Shown here piece by piece: positions 23,781-31,404 of a DNA stretch of 32,764 bases. The notes below the pieces were generated by a model that worked only from the letters and a program-made list of their open reading frames with translations, was not told the DNA's origin and ran no database searches. The position numbers and the translations under genes were made by a program. Source of the stretch: Bacteroidales bacterium (GTDB lineage Bacteria; Bacteroidota; Bacteroidia; Bacteroidales; UBA3824); contig JAFPYR010000084.1 in the NCBI GenBank assembly GCA_017412115.1, forward strand, positions 1-32,764, in the 5' to 3' direction. The first letter of the stretch is position 1. Each line of letters begins with the position of its first letter.

Positions 23781-25094
23781 TTATTTTTTGTAATATTTTC
23801 TGTCTATTTTGCCGTTGAAAGTTCTTTTAATCGCCTTACTTTCTTCATAAAAGACAGGGACTTTAAAAGTTTCCAAATGTGATTTCAGATAAAGGGCAAT
23901 TGTTTTTTTTGTGATATTTTCACCGTTTTTAACGACGTAAATCAGTTTTAGCGCATTTCCAAGTAGGATATGCGGGGCGGAAACGCAAATACATTCAGCA
24001 ATTTCGGGTATTGACATCGCAACGTTTTCAACCTCTGTCGGGGCAACTTTGAAACCGCCCGTGTTGATAACATCGTCTTGTCTGCCCAAAAGTCTTAATC
24101 TTCCTTGCTCGTCTAACAATCCGAAATCCGAAGTGTATATCGTATTGTTTTTTAGAACTTTAGCCGTTAATTCTTCGTCCAAAGCATATCCGCTCATCAG
24201 GGTATCGCCTTGACACGAAATCAAACCTTCTTCGGTGATAATAATTTTGGAATGTTTCATTGGTTTGCCCAAACACCCTGCAATACATTCTTGGTCGTTG
24301 AAATTATAAGTGGAAATAATTCCTGTTTCTGTGGAGGCGTATGTATTATAAAGGCGGCTTTTAGGGAGAATTTCGCAAAGTTGTTTCATGTCAGCTTCCG
24401 AAATAGGAGCAGCTCCCGTTTCTATAAAATCAATTTTTTCAGCGTAGGAAAGCAGTTTTTCTTTGCTGAATTGTATTAAAATCCTAATTGCCGAGGGTAC
24501 GAGAAAAGTTGCCATTTTTTTTATCGGCAAATCCAAAGCGTTGAAAAAAGTATTAACATCTTTCATGCCTTCGGTTATAATCAGTGTTGCGCCTTTTATA
24601 ATTATGGGATAAATTTTGGAAAGGCTGCCGATATGGTTTAAAGGACCTGTTATCACAAAACCTAAATCATGCGAAAAACCTTGTCCTTCGATTAAATTTT
24701 CAGCGTTGGCTAAAATAGTTTTATGGCTGATAATCACGCCTTTAGACTTTCCTGTGGTGCCGGTTGTGTAAAGAATGTCGGCAGTAGAGTCCGGTGCAGT
24801 GAATTTTGAAAGTTTTTCGCGGATTTCTTCAAAGCGTTGTGCCGGAATATCTTTTTCGAGCGGTGCAGCAACAAGTCCGCTGATATGAATTGCAAAATAA
24901 GTGATAAGAAAATTTATGTCTTGAGAGGCTCTAAAGACCACGACAGAGGCTTTCTTAAAACTTGAAAAATCATTTGTGCGTAGTTTAACAGAATTAGCTA
25001 ATTCTCTGTATGATAATTTTTTATCACCGCAAATGACAGCTGTTTTTTCCGAGAAAAGTTCTGCATTGCGAAAAATATAATCTTCTAAAATCAT
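23781..25094 (-). CDS. AMP-dependent acyl/aryl synthetase (ANL superfamily)
   Basis: This 437-aa protein has the adenylation core motif YTTGTTGKSKGV (about residues 109-120) and TYASTETG (motif A5). It also has YTSDFGLLDEQGRL (A7), LGRQDDVINTGGFKVAPTEVE (A8) and a C-terminal catalytic Lys429 in NGKIDRK (A10). Such enzymes activate a carboxylic acid as acyl-AMP and pass it to CoA or a carrier protein. It is short for the superfamily (often 500-550), mostly through a reduced N-terminal subdomain. The acyl carrier protein gene ends 1 base before its ATG, so the carrier is the likely acceptor. The acid is unknown. Confidence 0.85.
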   Translation of the reverse strand: MILEDYIFRNAELFSEKTAVICGDKKLSYRELANSVKLRTNDFSSFKKASVVVFRASQDINFLITYFAIHISGLVAAPLEKDIPAQRFEEIREKLSKFTAPDSTADILYTTGTTGKSKGVIISHKTILANAENLIEGQGFSHDLGFVITGPLNHIGSLSKIYPIIIKGATLIITEGMKDVNTFFNALDLPIKKMATFLVPSAIRILIQFSKEKLLSYAEKIDFIETGAAPISEADMKQLCEILPKSRLYNTYASTETGIISTYNFNDQECIAGCLGKPMKHSKIIITEEGLISCQGDTLMSGYALDEELTAKVLKNNTIYTSDFGLLDEQGRLRLLGRQDDVINTGGFKVAPTEVENVAMSIPEIAECICVSAPHILLGNALKLIYVVKNGENITKKTIALYLKSHLETFKVPVFYEESKAIKRTFNGKIDRKYYKK

Positions 25095-25095
25095 A

Positions 25096-25323
25096 TTATT
25101 TTTTTTCGGCGAGTTTAGTTTCTACGAGTTCAACGATACTGTCAAGGGTTTTGAAATTTTTGGGTGTAGCATCTGAGGTTTCGAGTTTGATGCCGTATTT
25201 TTCGGAAAGTATCATCATAATGGTTGTTATTGCGATAGAATCTAATTCACTGAATAAAAAGTCGGAATCAAAATCTGCCGTAGGAATAGCCTCTTCTAAT
25301 ATCTCTCTGATTTTTTCTTTCAT
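25096..25323 (-). CDS. Acyl carrier protein (stand-alone, ligase-linked)
   Basis: This 75-aa protein has the four-helix acyl carrier fold with the phosphopantetheine site in FSELDSIAI (Ser29). MKEKIREILEEAIP comes before it and LSEKYGIKLETSD after it. The Ser context (LDSIA in place of the usual LDSLD/E) and low similarity to the standard fatty-acid AcpP suggest a dedicated carrier. It is the first gene of a unit with the AMP-dependent synthetase, whose ATG follows the ACP stop by 1 base. The pair can load an acyl or aryl group, but no condensing or transferase gene lies in the window to use it. Confidence 0.88.
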   Translation of the reverse strand: MKEKIREILEEAIPTADFDSDFLFSELDSIAITTIMMILSEKYGIKLETSDATPKNFKTLDSIVELVETKLAEKK

Positions 25324-25353
25324 TTTTGTTATTTTTTATAAAAAAATTCAGTG

Positions 25354-25361
25354 CAAAAGTA
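25354..25361 (-). promoter_or_regulatory. Putative -7 box of the ACP-ligase unit
   Basis: TACTTTTG on the minus strand lies 30 bases before the ACP ATG. A -33 box at the usual distance is not clear. Confidence 0.4.
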
Positions 25362-25457
25362 ATTATTTTTTTTGAATTTTTTCTATGCCTAATGTTAATT
25401 GCAATGGGTATAAGCACTTAAAATTATTTTACTTTTTTTAGTTTTTTGTAAAGATAT

Positions 25458-25673
25458 TTACCGATCTTTTACTTTGGCAAATCTTGAATCGCTATTTACA
25501 AGTTCTTCAACGGTTTTGTCGGTGCGGATAAGACTTGTTTCTGAATAATCAAAAACCACATTAATTTCGATTTTATCGGCTAAGTCTAATATATTGCCGG
25601 AGGTTACGGTCTGAGCCTTTGACAAAGAAAATGTCAAAAGCAGTCCTGATAATATTAAAATACATTTTTTCAT
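25458..25673 (-). CDS. Small secreted protein, possibly a truncated gene
   Basis: This 71-aa frame has a clear signal peptide (MKKCILILSGLLLTFSLSKAQ). About 50 residues follow with IEINVVFDYSETSLIRTDK. Secreted Bacteroidota proteins of roughly 150-250 residues often begin in this way, with a V.FDYS motif soon after the signal. Here the frame stops just after FAKVKDR and the 100 bases beyond the stop do not look coding in any frame. It may therefore be the N-terminal remnant of such a protein, or a genuinely short one. It lies between carB's terminator and the ACP gene, all on the minus strand. Confidence 0.45.
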   Translation of the reverse strand: MKKCILILSGLLLTFSLSKAQTVTSGNILDLADKIEINVVFDYSETSLIRTDKTVEELVNSDSRFAKVKDR

Positions 25674-25712
25674 TTTGAGTATCGTTTTTTTTTAGTTATT
25701 TTCTTGATAAAC

Positions 25713-25766
25713 AACAAATACTCCGCCAAACACAAGAAAAATCATCAGTTTGGCGGAGTATTTGTT
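25713..25766. terminator. Hairpin directly after carB
   Basis: A 19-bp stem (25713-25731 with 25748-25766, core ACTCCGCCAAAC/GTTTGGCGGAGT) starts at the base after the carB stop. The T run on the minus strand is short, so it may be a moderate terminator or an mRNA 3' stabiliser. Confidence 0.7.
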
Positions 25767-28700
25767 TTAATATTCATTCCACGGTTTTATCTTCAATTCT
25801 TTTACCGAGTGCCTTGCAAACGCCGTACAGAACGCCGCCGCAAGCCGCGAATTTGTTAAAAGCGGAATGTTGAAATCTATCGCCATACGCCTTATAACAT
25901 AATCTTTGTCCAACTCAGTTTTCGATAAGTTTTTCGGAATGTTGATTACTAAGTCAATTTTATGCTCTTTGATGTAATCCGCAATGTTCGGTTTACGATC
26001 GTCATCAGGCCAGTTGAGAGTGATGGTTTCAACGCCGTTTTCTCTGAAAAAGTTTGACGTGCCGCGCGTACAATAAATATTGTAACCCTTTTCTACCAAC
26101 AATTTAACCGGCTCTAACAAGGTCAGTTTGTCTTTCAGCGGACCAGAGGAAACCAAAATGTTCTTTTCAGGAATTTTGTTTCCGACCGAAACCATCGCTT
26201 TCAAAATTGCCTCGTAATAATTTTCACCCAAACAGCCGACTTCACCCGTTGAAGCCATTTCAACGCCCAAAACAGGGTCTGCCTTTGCCAAACGTGAGAA
26301 CGAGAACTGAGGCGCTTTTATGCCGACGTATTCCAAGTCAAAAAGCGTTTTTGCAGGTGGCGTAACTTTTATGCCGAGCATTATGTCCGTTGCATATTCT
26401 ATGAAGTTGGTTTTCAAGACTTTTGATACAAACGGGAACGAGCGTGAAGCCCTTAAATTCAGTTCGATAACTTTTATGTCGTTGTCCTTTGCCAAAAACT
26501 GCATATTAAATGGTCCTGAAATCTCCAAGGCTTTTGCTAACTTCTTAGCAATCTGCTTAATACGGCGGACGGTTTCAACGTAAAGTTTTTGCGGCGGAAA
26601 CAACATCGTTGCATCGCCCGAATGTACGCCTGCAAACTCCTGATGTTCTGAAATCGCGTAAATGACTAATTCACCGTTTTGCGCAACTGCGTCAAAATCA
26701 ACCTCTTTTGCGTTTTCAATAAATTGCGTTACAACAACAGGGTATTGTTTTGATACTGTTGCCGCAAGTTTTAAAAAGTGTTCCAACTCAGTTTTGTTGC
26801 TGACAACGCTCATTGCCGCACCCGAAAGCACATACGAAGGACGAATCAAAAGCGGGAATCCGACTTCGTCAGCAAAGGTCATAATGTCTTCTATTTGAGT
26901 GAGTTCTTTCCAACGGGGCTGGTCAATGCCGAACTTGTCGCAAAGTTCTGAAAACTTGTTTCTGTCTTCGGCTTTGTCGATGTTGAGCGGTGAAGTTCCA
27001 AGAACGGGGACTTTAACATCATAGAGCCTCATTGCCAAGTTGTTAGGAATCTGACCGCCGGTCGAGACAACAATTCCTTTGGGAAGTTCCAAGTCATAAA
27101 TATCTAAAACTCTTTCAAACGATAGTTCGTCGAAATAAAGTCTGTCGCAAGTGTCATAATCGGTGGAGACGGTTTCAGGATTGTAGTTAATCATAATTGA
27201 CCTTAAACCTCTCTTACGTATTGTGTTAATGGCATTTACGCCGCACCAGTCAAATTCAACCGAACTTCCTATGCGGTACGCGCCCGAACCCAAAACGATG
27301 ACAGATTTTTGATCGTTGAAAAATTCAATATCGTGTTCAACGCCGTTGTAAGTTACATAAAGATAATTGGTTTGAGCCGGATATTCAGCCGCCAAAGTGT
27401 CAATTTGTTTTATAAAAGGCGTGATTCCTCTTTGTTTACGATAATTTCTAACTAACATCATATCCGAAGTGATGTCGGTTTTTTGATGTTTGTAGACGAG
27501 TTTTGCGATTTGAAAATCCGAAAATCCCATTTTTTTGACGGTTCGGATAAATTCGTCGGGGATTTCTTCCATCGAATTGAACTTTTGAAGTTCTTCGCCC
27601 AAATCGTAAATATGACGAAGTTTATACAAAAACCACTTGTCAATTTTTGTAAGGTCGTGAATTTTGTCGATTGAAAAACCGTCAGCAAAAGCGTCCGCAA
27701 TCGCAAAAATTCTCATATCGGTCGGCTCTGTTAACTCCTTGTTAATGTTTTCAATGTGCTTGTTGGCGATAAATCCGTGCATACCTTGACCAATCATCCT
27801 CAAACCCTTCTGAATTGCTTCCTCGAAGGTGCGTCCGATTGCCATAATTTCGCCGACCGACTTCATCGCCGAGCCGATTTCCTTGCTGACACCTACGAAT
27901 TTGTTGAGGTCCCAACGCGGGATTTTCACAACGCAATAGTCCAACGCTGGCTCAAAACAAGCCGTAGTTACCTTTGTGACAGTGTTTTTGAGTTCATGGA
28001 GACCATAGCCGAGACCGAGTTTTGCGGCAACGAATGCGAGCGGATAACCTGTCGCCTTAGATGCCAAAGCCGAAGAGCGCGAGAGTCTTGCATTGACTTC
28101 TATAACGCGGTAATCCTCGCTGTTAGGGTCAAGGGCGTATTGAACGTTACATTCGCCGACGATGCCGATGTGTCGTATTATTTTGATTGCGATTTCGCGG
28201 AGTTTGTGAAACTCGGAGTTTGTAAGCGTCTGACTTGGAGCCACAACGATTGATTCGCCAGTGTGGATTCCCAATGGGTCGAAGTTTTCCATATTGCAGA
28301 CCGTGATGCAGTTGTCGTAACGGTCGCGCACCACTTCGTATTCGATTTCCTTCCAACCTTTGAGGGATTTTTCCACCAAAACCTGATTGGAATATGTGAA
28401 CGCCTTTGATGCAAGGTTTTTTAACTCTTCGTCGTTGTTGCAAAAACCACTTCCAAGTCCACCCAAAGCGTATGCGGCGCGGAGGATTACGGGGTAGCCG
28501 AGTTCGTTGGCGGCTTTCAGGGCTTCGTCAACGGTTTCTGTGGCATGGGATTTTGTGAAGTTTACATTTATTTCTGCTAACTTCTGATTAAAAATATCGC
28601 GGTCTTCGGTGTCGATGATTGCCTCTACGGGCGTTCCGACAACTTTGACGTTGTATTTTTCCAATATACCTTGTTTGTGAAGTGCGACACCGCAGTTGAG

Positions 28701-28982
28701 GGCTGTCTGACCGCCAAAAGCGAGTAGGATACCGTCAGGGCGTTCTTTGTCGATAACTTTTTCGACGAACTCTGGCGTTACGGGCAGAAAATAGATTTTA
28801 TCTGCCACGCCTTCGGAAGTCTGCACAGTAGCGATGTTTGGGTTTACGAGGACGGTCTCGATGCCTTCCTCTTTGAGTGCTTTGAGGGCCTGCGAGCCGG
28901 AGTAGTCAAACTCGCCTGCCTCGCCAATTTTCAACGCTCCCGACCCCAGGAGCAACACTTTGTGTATGTCAGTGAATTTCAT
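25767..28982 (-). CDS. carB: Carbamoyl-phosphate synthase large subunit CarB
   Basis: This 1071-aa protein shows the internal duplication of CarB. The first ATP-grasp half has LLLGSGALKIGEAGEFDYSG, AFGGQTALNCG and IEVNARLSRSSALASKATGY. The second has VIVLGSGAYRIGSSVEFDWC, STGGQIPNNLAMRL and IELNLRASRSFPFVSK. A C-terminal MGS-like regulatory domain starts near residue 930. It makes carbamoyl phosphate for pyrimidine and arginine synthesis, using ammonia from the CarA subunit, which is not in the window. The frame opens at 29012, but the -7 box TAACTTTG overlaps that codon. The start is therefore placed at the ATG at 28982 (MKFTDIHKVLLLGSG), matching the family. Confidence 0.96.
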   Translation of the reverse strand: MKFTDIHKVLLLGSGALKIGEAGEFDYSGSQALKALKEEGIETVLVNPNIATVQTSEGVADKIYFLPVTPEFVEKVIDKERPDGILLAFGGQTALNCGVALHKQGILEKYNVKVVGTPVEAIIDTEDRDIFNQKLAEINVNFTKSHATETVDEALKAANELGYPVILRAAYALGGLGSGFCNNDEELKNLASKAFTYSNQVLVEKSLKGWKEIEYEVVRDRYDNCITVCNMENFDPLGIHTGESIVVAPSQTLTNSEFHKLREIAIKIIRHIGIVGECNVQYALDPNSEDYRVIEVNARLSRSSALASKATGYPLAFVAAKLGLGYGLHELKNTVTKVTTACFEPALDYCVVKIPRWDLNKFVGVSKEIGSAMKSVGEIMAIGRTFEEAIQKGLRMIGQGMHGFIANKHIENINKELTEPTDMRIFAIADAFADGFSIDKIHDLTKIDKWFLYKLRHIYDLGEELQKFNSMEEIPDEFIRTVKKMGFSDFQIAKLVYKHQKTDITSDMMLVRNYRKQRGITPFIKQIDTLAAEYPAQTNYLYVTYNGVEHDIEFFNDQKSVIVLGSGAYRIGSSVEFDWCGVNAINTIRKRGLRSIMINYNPETVSTDYDTCDRLYFDELSFERVLDIYDLELPKGIVVSTGGQIPNNLAMRLYDVKVPVLGTSPLNIDKAEDRNKFSELCDKFGIDQPRWKELTQIEDIMTFADEVGFPLLIRPSYVLSGAAMSVVSNKTELEHFLKLAATVSKQYPVVVTQFIENAKEVDFDAVAQNGELVIYAISEHQEFAGVHSGDATMLFPPQKLYVETVRRIKQIAKKLAKALEISGPFNMQFLAKDNDIKVIELNLRASRSFPFVSKVLKTNFIEYATDIMLGIKVTPPAKTLFDLEYVGIKAPQFSFSRLAKADPVLGVEMASTGEVGCLGENYYEAILKAMVSVGNKIPEKNILVSSGPLKDKLTLLEPVKLLVEKGYNIYCTRGTSNFFRENGVETITLNWPDDDRKPNIADYIKEHKIDLVINIPKNLSKTELDKDYVIRRMAIDFNIPLLTNSRLAAAFCTAFARHSVKELKIKPWNEY

Positions 28983-29009
28983 GATCTTTTCGGGTAAAAT
29001 TCCGCGTGG

Positions 29010-29017
29010 CAAAGTTA
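29010..29017 (-). promoter_or_regulatory. Putative -7 box of carB
   Basis: TAACTTTG on the minus strand lies 27 bases before the ATG at 28982. It overlaps the more upstream in-frame ATG at 29012, which therefore cannot be the start of this transcript. No convincing -33 box was seen. Confidence 0.5.
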
Positions 29018-29064
29018 GAAAAAATTTTGCAAAAAATAGAATAAGTGGGATACGTAAAAATGTT

Positions 29065-31209
29065 TCATCGTAGGATTAATGTTTGCCACTTCTCAAATGT
29101 AGTATCTGCAAAAGCGTAATCAATCATCTTTTTGGGATCAATCTTAACAAAATCGTCAGCGATGGCGTGGTGAAATTTCAAATGAAACGCAAGGCGGAGG
29201 TCATCACCCGGCTCATCTGATTGATGCGCTTCTTTGCTTGTGATGGTGCGGATGCGCATTATTTGGTAAATATCGCGGATGCCTTTGCCCTTGATATATG
29301 GCGCAAAAAAATGAAGACCATCAAGAGCAATTGTAGTGGGGAACTTTGCACCAGTGTAATATATTGATGCTGTGCGATTTAAAAACAAATCTTCATTGCG
29401 TTTCGCAATACCAATCAACACGCGGTTGCCAGTTTCCAAAAAAGTTCCTTTTTGCGGAATCACTTTTTCGATGATGCTTGCCGAGGGCGACTGCAAAAGT
29501 CTTGAAACAAAATCTTCTAAAAGAACGCGGTTTTCCACATCGCCGGGACGCAACGGAAAGGCGCCTATATTAACCTTTGAAATGGTTTCGTAAAACTTTG
29601 ACACCTGTACTTTTGCCTTTTCGCCATTGCCGGGGAAAAGTATGTAGCCGCCAATAACTTCCTTTTTGAGGGCGTTTTGGTCGTAGTTGCGGTAATAAAT
29701 AGCATCGCGGTAACGGTGCATTTGGTTGATGGCATCTTCGGGCGGAGTGTCCACATTGTTTTTGTCGCGATGGTCGATACGGTATTTGGCGTCAAACAGA
29801 TACGTAAGTTTTTTGCCTTCGGTAATATCAGTCTTAACAAGTTGCAGCACAATGTCGGGCTTTTGAATCGTGGTGGGCGATTCAAGGTTTTCGAGACCGA
29901 TGGTTTGGCTTTGCTCCGAATTATAATAGAGTTCGGCAAGTTCCACGCCGTCTTTTTTGAAAAGGATTTTCGACTGCGAGCCCTTGTCGAGTTCCCACGT
30001 AAAAAGTCCGCTCAATTCGGGACGGTTGCGATGCTCAACGTCATCGTCGGTGATGTGTAGTTGGTCTTTGATAATATGGCTCACCTCAATAAAACACCAA
30101 ATTTCGTAAAGTGTGGCTATGTCTTTGGTTTGCAGACGGTAAAGACCATCATTGAGAGAATAGGCACGTTTTAGAAGGTTGTATGTTTTGTAAACCTGAC
30201 TATACCCAAATGCGCGTTGAAGTATCAGGCTCTCTTGGTTGATGCCCGTAAAATTGCCCACAGTGCGGAAAAACGGATTTTTTGCCAAACGGTCTAATAC
30301 TTTGGACGTTGACTGCAATTCGGCTTTGAAATTATCTGAAACTTTTTCGTTGGTTTCAATCTGTTTTTTGAGATTGTCGTATTTTTTTGAGATGGTTTTG
30401 ATAGCATGTTTCAAAAAACGATTTTCAGTGGTGTCGTTGGTATGAAATTGATTTTCAACACAATACAGATATGCACTATTGGTTCGGTGTTCTGCCAAAA
30501 GGTTTTCAAGGTTTTGCGGAATGCGCCTAATTTGGTCAATTCTCTTGTAGGTGTTTTCGCCCGTAAACTTGCGCCTCGGACGTTCAATGATGTTTTTGCA
30601 AGCGTTAATGAACTTTTGTTGTTCGCCGTTGAAAATGTTCCACCATATCAATTCAGGTGTATCGCCCTGACTGTCAGGTGAAAAACTATGATAAGTGCGC
30701 CTTAGATAATCAAGCGACAAAAGGCGGTATTCGTTCTCTATGTCGTGGATTATCTTTTTCCAATGGCTGTGATAATCAAGTTTTTGGCTAAGGACTTCAA
30801 AGGTGAATGTGAATCTCTTTTTCTGTTTATCTTTTTGATAATCAACAATTATTTCGCTGCGACCAATCTCGTTGCCGTAGTTGAGAAACCCCGCCAAAAT
30901 GCCGTGACGAAAAGTAAAATTCTCACTGTCGGCACGCAACATTGAACCAAATGCAGCATCCTTAACGTCTTGATTAAATTCTATCCAAATAGGATAATCG
31001 GCATTGTCGAAAAAAATGGCATCCGATTTTGTGTTGTTTTCTATCTCATTATCAGATATTTTTACACTTTTTACGCCATCCGACCACGAATAAAACGACA
31101 ATAGGTTTTCTTTACCGACGTTTTTGCCAGCATTTTGCGAGATGTGGCTGAACTTGTTACATTCCACCAACATCTTAAAATCTTCGTGTTCGATGGTAAG
31201 AATTTCCAT
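29065..31209 (-). CDS. McrC-like nuclease: DUF2357 plus PD-(D/E)XK domain
   Basis: This 714-aa protein has three visible parts. Residues 1 to about 260 are a beta-rich N-terminal DUF2357-type region, ending in NSAYLYCVENQFHTNDTTEN. Residues about 265-310 are a helical linker that may be coiled-coil. Then comes a PD-(D/E)XK nuclease, with Glu369 in YEIWCFIEV, Asp452 in KPDIVLQL, Asp473 and Lys475 in YLFDAKYR, and a Q-x3-Y in NQMHRYRD. About 130 further residues (VLIGIAKR to the end, with FFAPYIKGKGIRDIYQIMRI) form an extra domain. The family is the cutting subunit of McrBC-like type IV restriction. It follows the 63-aa ORF by 3 bases. No active-site residue appears lost. Confidence 0.8.
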   Translation of the reverse strand: MEILTIEHEDFKMLVECNKFSHISQNAGKNVGKENLLSFYSWSDGVKSVKISDNEIENNTKSDAIFFDNADYPIWIEFNQDVKDAAFGSMLRADSENFTFRHGILAGFLNYGNEIGRSEIIVDYQKDKQKKRFTFTFEVLSQKLDYHSHWKKIIHDIENEYRLLSLDYLRRTYHSFSPDSQGDTPELIWWNIFNGEQQKFINACKNIIERPRRKFTGENTYKRIDQIRRIPQNLENLLAEHRTNSAYLYCVENQFHTNDTTENRFLKHAIKTISKKYDNLKKQIETNEKVSDNFKAELQSTSKVLDRLAKNPFFRTVGNFTGINQESLILQRAFGYSQVYKTYNLLKRAYSLNDGLYRLQTKDIATLYEIWCFIEVSHIIKDQLHITDDDVEHRNRPELSGLFTWELDKGSQSKILFKKDGVELAELYYNSEQSQTIGLENLESPTTIQKPDIVLQLVKTDITEGKKLTYLFDAKYRIDHRDKNNVDTPPEDAINQMHRYRDAIYYRNYDQNALKKEVIGGYILFPGNGEKAKVQVSKFYETISKVNIGAFPLRPGDVENRVLLEDFVSRLLQSPSASIIEKVIPQKGTFLETGNRVLIGIAKRNEDLFLNRTASIYYTGAKFPTTIALDGLHFFAPYIKGKGIRDIYQIMRIRTITSKEAHQSDEPGDDLRLAFHLKFHHAIADDFVKIDPKKMIDYAFADTTFEKWQTLILR

Positions 31210-31212
31210 TCT

Positions 31213-31404
31213 CTAACTCCAAAAACTTGTGTAGCCTGATGATAGGCGTTTTTCCATCTCGTTGAGTTTGAGTAACGAAACGGATTTTGTAGTATCAAAA
31301 CTATCGCAAACGGCTTTCAACCCACTATCAATGACCTTTTTGAGATCTTCGATAACGGTTCGCGTCTTGTCTTCGTCGCCCTCAATGCGCGAAAGAATTT
31401 TCAT
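31213..31404 (-). CDS. Small charged protein between McrB-like and McrC-like genes
   Basis: This 63-aa frame begins with ATG directly after the McrB-like stop (TAAATG, no gap). It ends TAG 3 bases before the nuclease ATG. The sequence is mostly helical and charged (RIEGDEDKTRTVIEDLKKVI, then LLKLNEMEKRL), with one Cys and no membrane segment. I recognise no family. The exact abutment with both neighbours argues that it is translated, probably by coupling, and is part of the operon. It could be an adaptor or regulator of the motor-nuclease pair, or a piece detached from the nuclease's N-terminus. Neither is shown. Confidence 0.6.
   Translation of the reverse strand: MKILSRIEGDEDKTRTVIEDLKKVIDSGLKAVCDSFDTTKSVSLLKLNEMEKRLSSGYTSFWS

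Noticed and set aside
27756..28253. 165-aa plus-strand ORF inside carB
   Set aside because: It is antisense to a firmly identified, fully conserved carB region and its translation shows no family features; a shadow of carB codon use.
28983..29012. CarB start at the more upstream ATG (29012)
   Set aside because: The extra ten residues are not part of the family N-terminus and the codon overlaps the -7 box.
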